Assembly: GCA_965112735.1 (NCBI GenBank)
Contig: OZ218950.1
Span: 186,001-250,000, forward strand
Direction of reading: 5' to 3'
From: Phaeosaccion multiseriatum
Taxonomy: Eukaryota > Ochrophyta, other classes
Length of the DNA: 64,000 nucleotides
Shown here: piece by piece, positions 1 to 9,092 of the stretch
How positions within the stretch are numbered: the stretch's first letter is position 1
Layout: each line of letters begins with the position of its first letter
Translations under genes and position numbers: made by a program
The notes under the pieces: generated by a model
The model's input: the letters and a program-made list of their open reading frames with translations, nothing else
What the model was told of the DNA's origin: nothing
Database searches by the model: none

Positions 1-771
1 GAGGTCGGCGATGGCCTCGGCCGTGTTGTGGTGGGTCAGTTCCGTCGCGGTGAGGTTTAGGCTTGCGAACTCAGCGCTGATGCGTCGGCTGGCGGATGCT
101 GGCGCTTGTTCGTTGAAGAAGAGGTTCGGGTGTTGCCGTATGGGGGTCGTGGCTGTGAGGTGGGTGTCTTCGTATTCGTCTTGGAGGATGGAGACGATTT
201 GCTCTGTGATCCCGTGTGCGTTTCTGTGAGTTGACGCGTTGGTGGTTTGGGCTGGATCTGAGGCTCGGAAAGTGGCGGTTGGCCTTTCCGGGCTGCGTGC
301 TCGGGGGGTCCTGCTTCGTCCCCTTGGCCTCGTGGTTGGCTGCATGGGTGCTGGGCTGGTCGCTGTGGGGGGTGGTGCTGTTGTAGGGCCTGTTGTCTCG
401 CTGGCGGGCGTGGTAGATCTCCTGGCGGCTGGTGCTGTTTGTTGCCGTGTCGTTGAGATCGGTTGTGGTTGCTGCTGCTGGGGGTGGGCTTCCGCTGCTG
501 TTGCTGTGGGTTCCGTGAGTGCTGGTGGGAGCTGTGGGTCCTGCGGGAGGGTGTTGCGGGGTGCTGCGGCCGCTGGTGGAGCCGTGATGGGGGTGGGCAC
601 GCCTTCCCGTGCTGGTGTTTGGCGAATTGCTGCTGCCGCTGCCCGTCTCTCCCTTCTTTCGAGCCGCTGCTGATCGCGGCTCATAGGTGGCTCCTGCTGG
701 GTTGCTGTGAGGTTTGCTGGTGTCTCCTGGGCTCCGGGGGGCCGCGTGGCCCCCCTGTCGTCCCCTTCCAT
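1..771 (-). CDS. Retrotransposon ORF1, N-terminal 257 codons (partial)
   Basis: The ATG at 771 lies in a full Kozak match (GCCACCATGG). The frame is open from there to the window edge and is nearly identical to the first 257 residues of ORF1 in copies 1-3: a proline/threonine/glutamine-rich, probably disordered region rich in RS-like and poly-Q stretches. The zinc-finger part of ORF1 lies beyond the left edge. No function can be read from this N-terminal part alone. Confidence 0.8.
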   Translation of the reverse strand, partial: MEGDDRGATRPPGAQETPANLTATQQEPPMSRDQQRLERRERRAAAAAIRQTPAREGVPTPITAPPAAAAPRNTLPQDPQLPPALTEPTATAAEAHPQQQQPQPISTTRQQTAPAARRSTTPASETTGPTTAPPPTATSPAPMQPTTRPRGRSRTPRARSPERPTATFRASDPAQTTNASTHRNAHGITEQIVSILQDEYEDTHLTATTPIRQHPNLFFNEQAPASASRRISAEFASLNLTATELTHHNTAEAIADL

Positions 772-805
772 GGTGGCCCTGTCTTAAGCAGAAAAAAAAG
801 AAGGG
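1..805 (-). mobile_element. Non-LTR retrotransposon copy 0, 5' end only (cut by window edge)
   Basis: Positions 1-805 match 9941-10742 of copy 1 almost base for base. This is the 5' end of the element, which reads right to left; the rest lies outside the window. It abuts zinc-finger gene A at about 805, where the element's A/T-rich 5' tip meets the target sequence GGGTGCGAGAAGC. This is the same target register as in the other copies. Confidence 0.93.
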
Positions 806-1481
806 TGTGGGGTGCGAGAAGCATCGGAAGCAAGGTGGGATGTGCGAGAGGCATGCACGAGTGAAGAGGGAGGGAGCGGAGCAGAAGGAGGAGAATGCCC
901 GTTGTACGCCTGTGCCCAAGCGAGGAGCTGCGGAGGACATCAATGGGAGAGGAAGGAAGAGGGCAAAATGCGCCCCTTCAATGCCTGAGGGAGAGGAGGA
1001 GAGGAAGGAGGAAGGGAAGGAGGCACTGGAGGATGGGAATGGGGTGGGTTTGCTTTCGGGGCTGGGGCTTCATGTCGGGGACGAGGTTCAACTGCCCTGT
1101 GACCTGTGGAGAGGGCTGGAAGATGGCGGGGCTGATGCTGCCACGGCCTTCTGCGGTCGTCGGGACAGGGAGCTATCGAATGGCGTGGTGGTGGCTGTGG
1201 GCCGGAGTAAAGTGTTGCTGCTGCCCCACCTCGCTGTGCGCACAAAGAGGAAGGGGGCGAGCCTGGAGAGCATGATCCGAGGCTTTGCGTCTGCCTACCA
1301 CCGCTATCGCTCAGGAGAAGTAGGGGAGGATGATGATGACGACAAGCTGAAGGAGGAGTGGGCGGTGCTGGAGGAGAGCATGGTGACGGCGAGTGAGAAG
1401 AAGAGGCGCGGACGGAAGGCGCTGCGAGCGTGCGTGCGTGTGGAGGGCTCTGCTGCGGATACCTCGGGACTTGGGATTTAG
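806..1481 (+). pseudogene. Zinc-finger repeat gene A, 3' portion, interrupted by element copy 0
   Basis: The frame starts inside one C-X4-C-X9-C-X2-H finger (CEKHRKQGGMCERH) at the element junction and runs to a TAG at 1479-1481. The C-terminal half is basic, then acidic (a DDDDD run), and contains a block beginning LGLHVGDEVQLPCDLW that is almost identical in genes B and C. The fingers resemble the WRKY19-like finger repeats that are multiplied in stramenopile genomes. Function is unknown; nucleic-acid or protein binding is an inference from the fingers. The 5' part of this gene must lie left of the window beyond the retrotransposon, so this copy is probably dead, although the reading frame here is undamaged. 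Confidence 0.8.
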
Positions 1482-3751
1482 TGACCCGATGGCCTTAATC
1501 CGCAGTGAAGCTTGGCACGTGCAATGGGCGAACCGTAGAGTAAGTCAATTGAAGTGAATTGCCCCACCCACTCGCCACACACTGTGCTTCATTTGGGGGG
1601 GGGGGGGGGGGGCGAACGAATGGTTTTAACATTCACAATGGACTTGGCAGCCTACGGGCACGCTGTGTGTGTCACTTGGCGCTGGAGCTGCAGAGATGAC
1701 TTGGCACGACATCGGTTACAGGTATAGAAGGAAGGCTTGATGGTAGATGGATGGCACACAGAATCCGAGGAGGGGGCTTGGAAGTGACTTGAAGACGAGG
1801 CTCGCTGGGGGGATGGGGCACGTAAGCTTACTTGATGATCAGTGTATGGATTGATTGATTGATTGATTGCACTCCCTCTCGTGTCTACTGCAGCCCTGCC
1901 CCGTGTGTGTGTGTGTGTGTGTGTGAAGAGAGGAGTCAAGTCCAGGCATGGCCGCAAAGTCAGGCGTGGACTCGTCTCCTCTCTGCACATCACCCCACTT
2001 TACCCCACTCCTCTCCAACTCACTCAACTCCACCTCTCCCCTGCAATAGAGCCTCCAAGCCTCCACTCCACTGCACGAGCCTAACTAGTCAAGAGGGTGC
2101 ATGCCTCTCCTCTCTTCACACCACACCACTCCACTCCACCACCTCTGGGATCTCTGTTGCCCCCCCTGGCCCCCCTCCCTCAACACCAGTCGGGTGCTCT
2201 TGCCATCCTTGTTCCTGTCCATGCACGCCTTCCCTCTTCTCTCTCTCTCTCTCTCCACTGTGTATTCGTGTATTTATGTCTTTGCTCTCCGCCCTCAAGG
2301 GGTGGCAGTGGATGGGGAGGGGCACACAGGTGGATGGATTGAGAAAGGGGATGGCAGTGGATACAGCAGCAAGAGCATAAGTCGCATTTTGTCTCATGTT
2401 CACCCTTCTTTGGGACTGAAACTCTAACAAATCAAGCTGTCGTGTATGCTCTTACGCCTCCCCTCGGCCCATCCACTGCCATCCCCTTGGTAGGCGGCGG
2501 GCTATGAAGTGTACGACGAGGAGCAGCTGAACGCCATCATCACTCGGTTGTAAGTCAGTGAAGGTGCAAGCAACAGGGACCACGAGAGAGTAGAACATAA
2601 AGGGATGTATCTGTGGATGTAGGCCGACGCCATCCACCCGTCACACCGATGGGCAGCAACAGGGTCGAGTCGGAGAGGAGAGGACAGCCGTGGGCTCAAC
2701 GTAGTAGGAGGGGCGAGCGAGTCAGAGAAAGCGAAGGAAGGGAGAGGGGGGCGTGGAGCGAGCTGAGAAGACGCGTTGGAACGATGTCCGATTAGGCTCC
2801 CGCAGGGGGTCAAGGGGTGAGCATCCTCCGATGGTTGTAGGCAGTCGTCTTCAGGGAAGAAGCTGGAATAGAAGATGAGGGAGGCTGGAGGGTGCAAGGG
2901 GCGGCGAGCGGGGCGACTGAATCCACTGGAGTAGCAGCACGAGCAGCGGTAAGACCAATCGCAGCAGCAGTGAGCGACAACCGCAGACGCAGCAGCAGTA
3001 GCTGGTGGGGGACTAGAAAGCAGCAAGTGCTTTTTTTGGGCGCTTGTCGTCAGCAGCGCGTTGTAGCTGGTGCGGTGCGGCAGGGGGGAGGGGAGGGGCA
3101 TCAGCACCGGTGCTGGCAATGGCAAGCCTTCCATGAGGTGCAGGCTCGTCAGACTGGGCAGATGGAAGGGAGCATCGCAGAGGTAGAGCTTAAGAACTCC
3201 TTGATGGTGATGGGCCTTTCATTTCGATAATTCACTCTTGTCCCTCACTGCTATCGTACGAGCTTTGCACAAACTGTCCCTTCCACTCCCGGTGTCACAG
3301 ACGGGGGGGGAGGTCGGTTTATACATACGAAAAGGGAGAAGTGGCGGCAAGGCTCGGGCCTATAAACGGAAACTGAAACTATATCGCATGTTCCTGGGCT
3401 CCTCCCTTCTTCCCCCCTCCCTGACAAGACTTCAGACGGCGGCGCGGACTTGTTGGAAGCGTTCGAGTTGGCGTAACAAGCATTCGTTTGGTTCTCGAGT
3501 ACCCTGGTGTGTCGTTACCACTTGGGCCAGGCGCTTGGGAACCTCCTTTGTCTTCAGACTGAAGCATTCAATTGTCACTCCTCGTCAGGATTAATAAGAC
3601 CCTATTTCTCAGGTGGATCGAGAGAGACAGTGAAAGAGCAGACGCAGTGGATGGACTCGAAGCCCCTTATGCCCTGAGGTGGATTTGGACCTGTTGAAGA
3701 AACGCAAAGGAGGTGCAAGGAGGATTGTTTGAAGGGCGCGGAGTTGTGAAA
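1482..3751. other. Intergenic region between zinc-finger genes A and B
   Basis: No complete gene is seen. The left part (1482 to about 3033) is homologous to the region downstream of gene C (29009 to about 30622), including a GT repeat, two copies of the GGATGGCAGTGGAT motif and an exon-like stretch at 2494-2549. The right part (about 3360-3751) is the 5' flank of gene B. It shares GCATGTTCCTGGGC (about 3387-3400) and the last ~60 bp before the ATG with the flank of gene C. Confidence 0.7.
2494..2549 (+). other. Exon-like fragment, unrecognised
   Basis: A pyrimidine-rich tract and the acceptor TTGGTAG are followed by an open stretch reading AAGYEVYDEEQLNAIITR, then a consensus donor GTAAGTCAG. 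The homologous stretch at 30072-30130 carries a one-base insertion that breaks the frame. The most likely reading is a relic exon of a gene duplicated along with the zinc-finger genes. No family is recognised. Confidence 0.3.
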
Positions 3752-4016
3752 ATGCGGAAGAAGTGTACTGTGGAGGGGTGTGACAGGCAACGAAGGCAGG
3801 GGGGACTTTGCCAGGGCCATGGGGCTGTGGTGAAGAGGTGTACAGTTGAGGGGTGCGAGAAACATTCGCGACGGGGAGGACTTTGCGTGGCCCACGGGGC
3901 GGTGGTGGTACCGAAGAGGTGTACTGTTGAGGGGTGCGAGAAGCAGTCGCAACAGGGAGGACTTTGCATTGGGCACGGGGCTGTGATGAAGAGGTGTACT
4001 GTTGAGGGGTGCGACA
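3752..4016 (+). pseudogene. Zinc-finger repeat gene B, segment 1 (5' end with start codon)
   Basis: The ATG at 3752 gives MRKKCTVEGC, matching the start of intact gene C (MRKRCTVEGC). The segment holds three complete C-X4-C-X9-C-X2-H fingers and the first two cysteines of a fourth, then stops at 4016 inside a lysine codon where element copy 1 begins. Read through, the frame runs into element DNA and ends at 4076-4078. An earlier GTG in the same frame at 3713 also exists; ATG 3752 is preferred. Confidence 0.85.
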
Positions 4017-4339
4017 TGTATATTAGAGCTTATGGGCTCAGTATTGGAGCGCTCGAGGTAAGTTGTAACCATGTGTAGATGCGTGTATGTGTGGTATTGA
4101 TGGAGCGTGAGGTGGAGGGGAAGAGGATGGTAAGGGTGGTAGAGTAGAGGATAATGGGGAATGGGAAGGGAGTGAAGGGGGGAGGAGGAGATGAAGGGGT
4201 GTGGGAAGGAGTGAGGTGGTGGAGGTGATATGTGAACTAGCCTACTGTGGGTGGTGCGGGTGACAAGGCGTGACTAACTGTGGTTGCTATGCTGTGTGCT
4301 GATGGTCTCGCTGTCTGCTGGCTGGTGTACTCCTGCTCC
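4017..4339 (-). other. 3' untranslated region of retrotransposon copy 1
   Basis: About 323 bp between the endonuclease stop codon (4340-4342) and the 3' end. It is conserved at the 3' ends of all three other insertions (10917-, 11611-, 18432-). In R2-like elements the 3' UTR RNA is what the reverse transcriptase recognises, so conservation here together with an invariant 3' terminus is expected. On the + strand it is purine-rich (GGGAAGG-type runs). Confidence 0.7.
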
Positions 4340-5590
4340 TCAGGCGGCCGCTCCGTCGATGGCTCCCATGAGCCCCCAGTCGAGGGTTTCTGCTGCTTCG
4401 TGCTGCGTCATGGTGGCTCGAAGGAGGGTGCCATACCTGATCTCCCGCTGTGAGAGGGCGCGTTGAAGGGCGAGGGACAGTTGTTGGCGCAGGAGGCCCT
4501 TGATGGGGCCCGTGGCTGCCGCCGCTGCGGGGCCGAGCCCTCTTGATGCCTTGTGGATGGCCATCGCCTCGATGAGCTCGTCCGTTTGGTGGCCCAGTCT
4601 GCCGTACGTCTCGATTGCAATGCACTTCAGGGTTGAAGTCCCGGGCAGAAAACTGCCCAGGTAGTGGGTGCGCTTGCGTTCTTCGGCGGCGGCTGCTTCG
4701 TGGCCTGGCGTGGTGGAGGCCCGTCCCACGTGAGTGGGGGCGGTGGGGTTGGTGACGGTGATGTCGCAGAGGAGGTTTCTCCGCAGGGGTGCGTCCGCTC
4801 CCGGGAAGCTACCTGCGGGATAGGTCAGGTCCATGCGTAGGTCTCGGCCTGCTCGGGTGCCCGTGGGGCCGTCGAAGCAGGTCTGGTCCTCTACACGTGC
4901 TCCTCCAATGCCCACGCTGTGCATCATCCTCCCGAAGGCCTTGACGAGGAGGTGGTGTGTGTGGTTGTGGAGGCCGGTGCGGGGGCAGATGGTGGCGTGG
5001 GTAGTGCTTGCCGTGCGGGCGCAGCCTGTGCCAAGGCAGGGTGGGGGCGGGTCCGCGTATGGCGTGTTGACACCGAGGTTGCGACGAAGGGCCATGGTCC
5101 ATTCTGCGGGGGCCATGGTGTTGTGGCCGTGGGGGAGCGCTCCGAGGAAGGCCATGGCGCCCCTTCCTCGCTGTGAGTGGAGTCGGGCTGTTGCCATTTC
5201 CTGTGTCTCCTCTCCCCTCTGTGCCTCTGCCGGTGTGACGTCGATGGTGGCGATGCTCTGCGTCAGCTCCTCATGGCGGCGTTTGTGGATGAAGGTGGTG
5301 AGGGCCTTCTGGACGCCGTGGGTCGGTTGACGGCCTGCCTGATGGCTCCTGCGCACGTTGCGTCGCGCTGTGTCCTGGGCTTGGTGGTCAGGCGGCTCGA
5401 GTACGCGTGAGCGGGCCTCGTCGAACTGTGCCTGACCCACTGCTTGGATGAGGGGGGCCTCAGGGACCCCCTCCTCGTGCAGGAGGTTGACGCTGTCGGC
5501 GACGCTCTTGAGGGCTCCGTTGGTGAACAGCTGGTCCGGTAGGGCGCTCTCTTGGGAGCCTTCCCGGCGTGCGGTGCGGCTGAGCAGGGG
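4340..5590 (-). CDS. Retrotransposon C-terminal domain: zinc knuckle and restriction-like endonuclease (frame-shifted from ORF2)
   Basis: The frame is open from 5839 to the stop at 4340-4342, but the coding signal starts near 5580, where the RT frame is lost at a C/G homopolymer. About 410 residues follow. A C-X4-C-X7-H-X3-C knuckle lies near 4990-5045. Downstream, RMDLTYP and LLCDITVTNP (about 4735-4840) fit the (R)PD...D signature of the restriction-like endonuclease found at the C terminus of R2/NeSL/CRE-type elements, with the proline replaced. The same region is present in copies 2 and 3. The knuckle/endonuclease assignment is a motif-level inference. Whether the frame change is a mutation, an assembly error or programmed is open. 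Confidence 0.75.
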   Translation of the reverse strand, partial: PLLSRTARREGSQESALPDQLFTNGALKSVADSVNLLHEEGVPEAPLIQAVGQAQFDEARSRVLEPPDHQAQDTARRNVRRSHQAGRQPTHGVQKALTTFIHKRRHEELTQSIATIDVTPAEAQRGEETQEMATARLHSQRGRGAMAFLGALPHGHNTMAPAEWTMALRRNLGVNTPYADPPPPCLGTGCARTASTTHATICPRTGLHNHTHHLLVKAFGRMMHSVGIGGARVEDQTCFDGPTGTRAGRDLRMDLTYPAGSFPGADAPLRRNLLCDITVTNPTAPTHVGRASTTPGHEAAAAEERKRTHYLGSFLPGTSTLKCIAIETYGRLGHQTDELIEAMAIHKASRGLGPAAAAATGPIKGLLRQQLSLALQRALSQREIRYGTLLRATMTQHEAAETLDWGLMGAIDGAAA

Positions 5591-8500
5591 GGAGGGTGAG
5601 CATCTTGTTGCCAAGGTATGCTGCTGGGGCGATGTCGTGGAGGCTGGTGAGGCCGAGGCCGCCGAAGCGCCGTGCCGTATGCATTTGTAGGCGCTGTGTC
5701 TCCGTCCATGGCTCCTCTTGTGCATCTGCGGCCTGCTCCAGAGGGGGGGCATCGGGGAGTCGCATGATGTGGGCCATTGTCGCTCTGTTGGTGCGGTCTG
5801 CCCTGCTGCCGAGGGCGCGTCGGAAGATGGAGGGGTCAATGGCTCTCGCCAGGTGTGTGAGCCTGGCTGGGAGGCATTGGAGGAGGACGAGGGTGGCCGC
5901 CTGGGTGTTGTCCCACTCGCTGCAGTGTTTGGCGAGTTGGAGGTAGCCCCTGGGGTCTTCTTGGCCGAGGATGTTGCGGAGGTACTCTTCGATGTACTCC
6001 TCCGTGCCGACGGGGATGCCGGCTACCACGGTACCCTCGGTGGCAAGTGTGGCGCCCTGCCGTTGGGCGTGGTCCCTGTCAGCCTGTGTTGGCTGCTTGC
6101 CTTTGCCCATGAGGTAAACCGTTTTCCTCTCGTTGAACTCGAGGCCCAAGCCTCGGAATTGGGCTTGGAGATGGGCATGGCGTGGGGCGTAGGTCTGTAG
6201 GGGTGCGTCGGGTTCCAGCTGGTCCATGAGGTCGTCTGCGTAGGCGGAGATGGTGGGGCGGTTCGCTGCGGTGTCGGCTGTGTTCTGAACTTTCAGCACT
6301 GGGTGGATGGCGGCTGCGAACATGAGAGGCCCTTCTGGTGCTCCTTGGTTGACTCCGGAGCTCTGGTGGATGGTCTGGGTGCCGTCTGGTGTGAGGGCGT
6401 TGTGGGCGGAGGCGTGGGAGAGGCTGGCGATGGCGTAGTTGATGCCTGCTGGGTCGATGGTAGGGAGTGCTCCTGAGGCTAGGACGCCTCTGGCACGCGA
6501 CACGCGGGTGTAGGCCTTGGTGATGTCATGCAGCACGACGGTTTTGCCGGCATCGTGCGCTAGCTGGGCTGCTGCGGCGTGTGTTTCCCCTCCGCCTCTG
6601 ACCGCTACCGCTAGCTGTCCTGCGCTTCTGAGCTCTGGGCCCACCCTGTCCGCGATGAGCTTCATGTGACAGCTCTCCACGAGGCTGCGGTAGAGGTTGG
6701 GGGATGTCACAGGACGCGCTTTCTCGCCGAGGGCTGCGGCGCTGGTGCTGAACCACCGTTTGGCGAGCTGTGGAGGCAGTGGAGTGTCCCCCGTTCGGAG
6801 CAGCTCGTAGGTGTCAGTCAGAGCCTCCACGATTGCGTACTCCTGGGGGCTGTCCGGGGGGTACTTGACGTGGCTCGCCCTGCGCCCGTCTGCTCCTTGG
6901 CCCTTCCAGAAGTTGACCCTCCGGTAGGTCAGCAGCATGGCTGTGCTGATCTCCTCTCTGGTGACGTCGTTGCCATTCTCGGGGTGCTCCTGCACCTGGG
7001 TTCTGGCGTACTCCCTGGCTGCTGCTGCTGCTGTGTTGATCTCTTCGAGGCTCTCGTCGACGTGCGCTTGCTGGAGGCGTCTAAAGGTCTCGTGTGTGGG
7101 AGGGAGGTGGCCGTCTCTGCTCTTTGTGCTGAGCCTCGCCGCGGCCTTGTGCAGGCCTCCGGGTTTGGTGAGCAGGTGGGCGCAGGTTTCTCTCCGTCGC
7201 TCCTCTGTCTGTGCCTGTGCTGGGGGTGGTGGGCGGCGTGCGTGTGCTGTGGCTATCGCTGCTTGTGCGAGTGGGGCGATGTCGAGGTCGAGGACCATCT
7301 GTATCCGCTGCTGGCGGCTGTAGGCTCCGTCTTTAGAGAAGAGCATGGCAGGGAGGAGGTGGTGGAAGACATCCCATGCCAGAAGGGTGTGGAGGGTGGC
7401 GTCGGTGGGGCCGTTCTTGTGGGCCCTCAGCGCCCTGTTCCAGTTGTTGAGCGCTCTTTGCTGTAAGCTGATAATCGAGCTGACGTGGCGGGGGTTGCAC
7501 TGCGCTACTGTCTCAAACACGAGTGTTGAGAGGATGGTACCCTGCGGGTCCAGGGCCCCTAGGCGGAGGACGTTTGGGTGCTGCATGGGCCATCCTTCCT
7601 CGGGTGTATCGTCGTTGGCTGGCCCTTCTCCGTCCCCTCCGTCCCCGCCGCTACCTCCTTGGCCTCTGCTCCGTCCTCCTCCCCCTCGTCTCGCTGCTGC
7701 TGCTGTGGTTCCTTGCGTGCGTGTGCTATCTCCCCCTGCCCTTTCTCTCTGAGGTCCCCTCTCTGCTGCTGCTCCTTGTCCGTTTCCTTCCCCCCTCCCT
7801 CGTCCTCCTCTTCGTCCTTCTACTCCACTTGGCGCTGCTGCGATTGCTCCTCCTCCTCCTCCTCCTCCTTCCGCGTGCCCTCGCCCTCCTCCTCTGCCCG
7901 TGGGGGTGGTGGGTTGGTACGGGTTGAGCCTGGCCGTTGCTGTCGTGTGCTGGGGCGTTGCCGTACGCGACGGGTCCTCGTTTGGGTCTGGGCCTAGATA
8001 GGCGTTCTCGAGGTCGTTGAGGGGGCCTTGGTAGGCCGATGCTGCGTTGCCTTGGGTGAGGATGGTCCTGAGGGCGGGGATGGCTCGTTGAGCTTGGTAG
8101 CCAGCCATGCAGCCTTGCGCGGGGCAGGGGAGGTTGCCTGGTGGTATGACGGGCTGCTGGTTGGCTCTCCTCAGTGTGGCTTGGTCGTTCAGGTGGTGAA
8201 GGAGGCACGCGGGGTGAACGGTGTGTTGGCAGCGTCGGGTGCGTACTGGCCACTCCGTGGTTGGTGCGATGAAAGGGGGGTCCGCGTCAGACATGCATAT
8301 GCAGCATATCGGGGCTGGGGGGGCGGTAGGTTGGGGTGGGGGTGTGTGTCGGGTGGTGGGGGGTGGCTGGGACTGGCGGCGCCGTCCTTGGCTGGCCTGC
8401 GCGTGCTGCTGATGCGACTCTCTGCGCTCCCTCGCTAGGCGATCCCTTGCGCGGCCCATAGCTCTCCCTCCTTGTGCTGTGATGGCCTGCTCGATCGTGT

Positions 8501-9092
8501 GCCGGTAGCAGGGGTTGCGGCAGTAGGGGCAGAGGTGGTCGTTGCGGTTGGGGTACGTGCTCATGACTCCCAATGCGCAGTGGTTGTGCACGTGATGTTC
8601 GTCTTCGTGCATGGCGACTTGTGCTTGGCCAGTGAGCGGTTCCATACACACCGGGCAGTTGGGTAGCTCCTCGTTGTTGGTGGGGTCGCCTCCTCCTTCT
8701 GCTTCGTCACCTCCTCCCTCTGCTTGCCCTTCCCCTCCTTCTGCCGCTGCTTCCCGTGCCAGTGCTGGGCGCTCTCCTCCGCCTCTGCTGTTTTCGCCCT
8801 CTCCCCCCCTGCTACTACTCTTCCGTCGCGGTCTCCTCGTCCCCCTCCCCTGTGTCCCGCTCGCTCTCCTCTCCCTTCTCCCTCCGGGTCGTGCTCCCGT
8901 GTAGTGTCTGTCCCACCTGCTCTTGTCGGTGGGGGCATGCTGCGAGCTCGTGGTGGGATGGTTGACGATGCCGGGAGGTGTGCTGCTTCGTATGCTCGTA
9001 TGCATGTGTGGCATATGGGCTGCCGTAGGCCTGCTTGCGGGAAGCTTCTGAGGAGGGATCTGCCGGAGTTTCTGTGGGCCAGGTTGCCGCAT
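5460..9092 (-). CDS. Retrotransposon ORF2: tandem RING-like fingers plus reverse transcriptase
   Basis: 1210 residues from an ATG at 9092. A basic, glycine/arginine-rich start is followed by a first RING-like finger (CPVCMEPL...CPYCRNPC, about 145-195), a second (CCICMSD...C-H...CPAQGC, about 262-330), a low-complexity linker and an RT core at about 800-1000. RT landmarks are VLHDITKAY (motif A region, about 850), GVNQGAPEGPLMFA (about 915) and the catalytic YADD (about 952). After a thumb-like region (RFGGLGLTSLHDIAPAAYLG) the frame is lost; the endonuclease continues in another frame from about 5580. ORF2 overlaps the end of ORF1 by 532 nt in a different frame. Unlike copies 2 and 3, RING and RT are in one frame here, because of one extra C near 7793. 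Confidence 0.9.
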   Translation of the reverse strand: MRQPGPQKLRQIPPQKLPASRPTAAHMPHMHTSIRSSTPPGIVNHPTTSSQHAPTDKSRWDRHYTGARPGGRRERRASGTQGRGTRRPRRKSSSRGGEGENSRGGGERPALAREAAAEGGEGQAEGGGDEAEGGGDPTNNEELPNCPVCMEPLTGQAQVAMHEDEHHVHNHCALGVMSTYPNRNDHLCPYCRNPCYRHTIEQAITAQGGRAMGRARDRLARERRESHQQHAQASQGRRRQSQPPPTTRHTPPPQPTAPPAPICCICMSDADPPFIAPTTEWPVRTRRCQHTVHPACLLHHLNDQATLRRANQQPVIPPGNLPCPAQGCMAGYQAQRAIPALRTILTQGNAASAYQGPLNDLENAYLGPDPNEDPSRTATPQHTTATARLNPYQPTTPTGRGGGRGHAEGGGGGGGAIAAAPSGVEGRRGGRGRGEGNGQGAAAERGPQRERAGGDSTRTQGTTAAAARRGGGGRSRGQGGSGGDGGDGEGPANDDTPEEGWPMQHPNVLRLGALDPQGTILSTLVFETVAQCNPRHVSSIISLQQRALNNWNRALRAHKNGPTDATLHTLLAWDVFHHLLPAMLFSKDGAYSRQQRIQMVLDLDIAPLAQAAIATAHARRPPPPAQAQTEERRRETCAHLLTKPGGLHKAAARLSTKSRDGHLPPTHETFRRLQQAHVDESLEEINTAAAAAREYARTQVQEHPENGNDVTREEISTAMLLTYRRVNFWKGQGADGRRASHVKYPPDSPQEYAIVEALTDTYELLRTGDTPLPPQLAKRWFSTSAAALGEKARPVTSPNLYRSLVESCHMKLIADRVGPELRSAGQLAVAVRGGGETHAAAAQLAHDAGKTVVLHDITKAYTRVSRARGVLASGALPTIDPAGINYAIASLSHASAHNALTPDGTQTIHQSSGVNQGAPEGPLMFAAAIHPVLKVQNTADTAANRPTISAYADDLMDQLEPDAPLQTYAPRHAHLQAQFRGLGLEFNERKTVYLMGKGKQPTQADRDHAQRQGATLATEGTVVAGIPVGTEEYIEEYLRNILGQEDPRGYLQLAKHCSEWDNTQAATLVLLQCLPARLTHLARAIDPSIFRRALGSRADRTNRATMAHIMRLPDAPPLEQAADAQEEPWTETQRLQMHTARRFGGLGLTSLHDIAPAAYLGNKMLTLPPAQPHRTPGRLPRERPTGPAVHQRSPQERRRQRQPPARGGGP

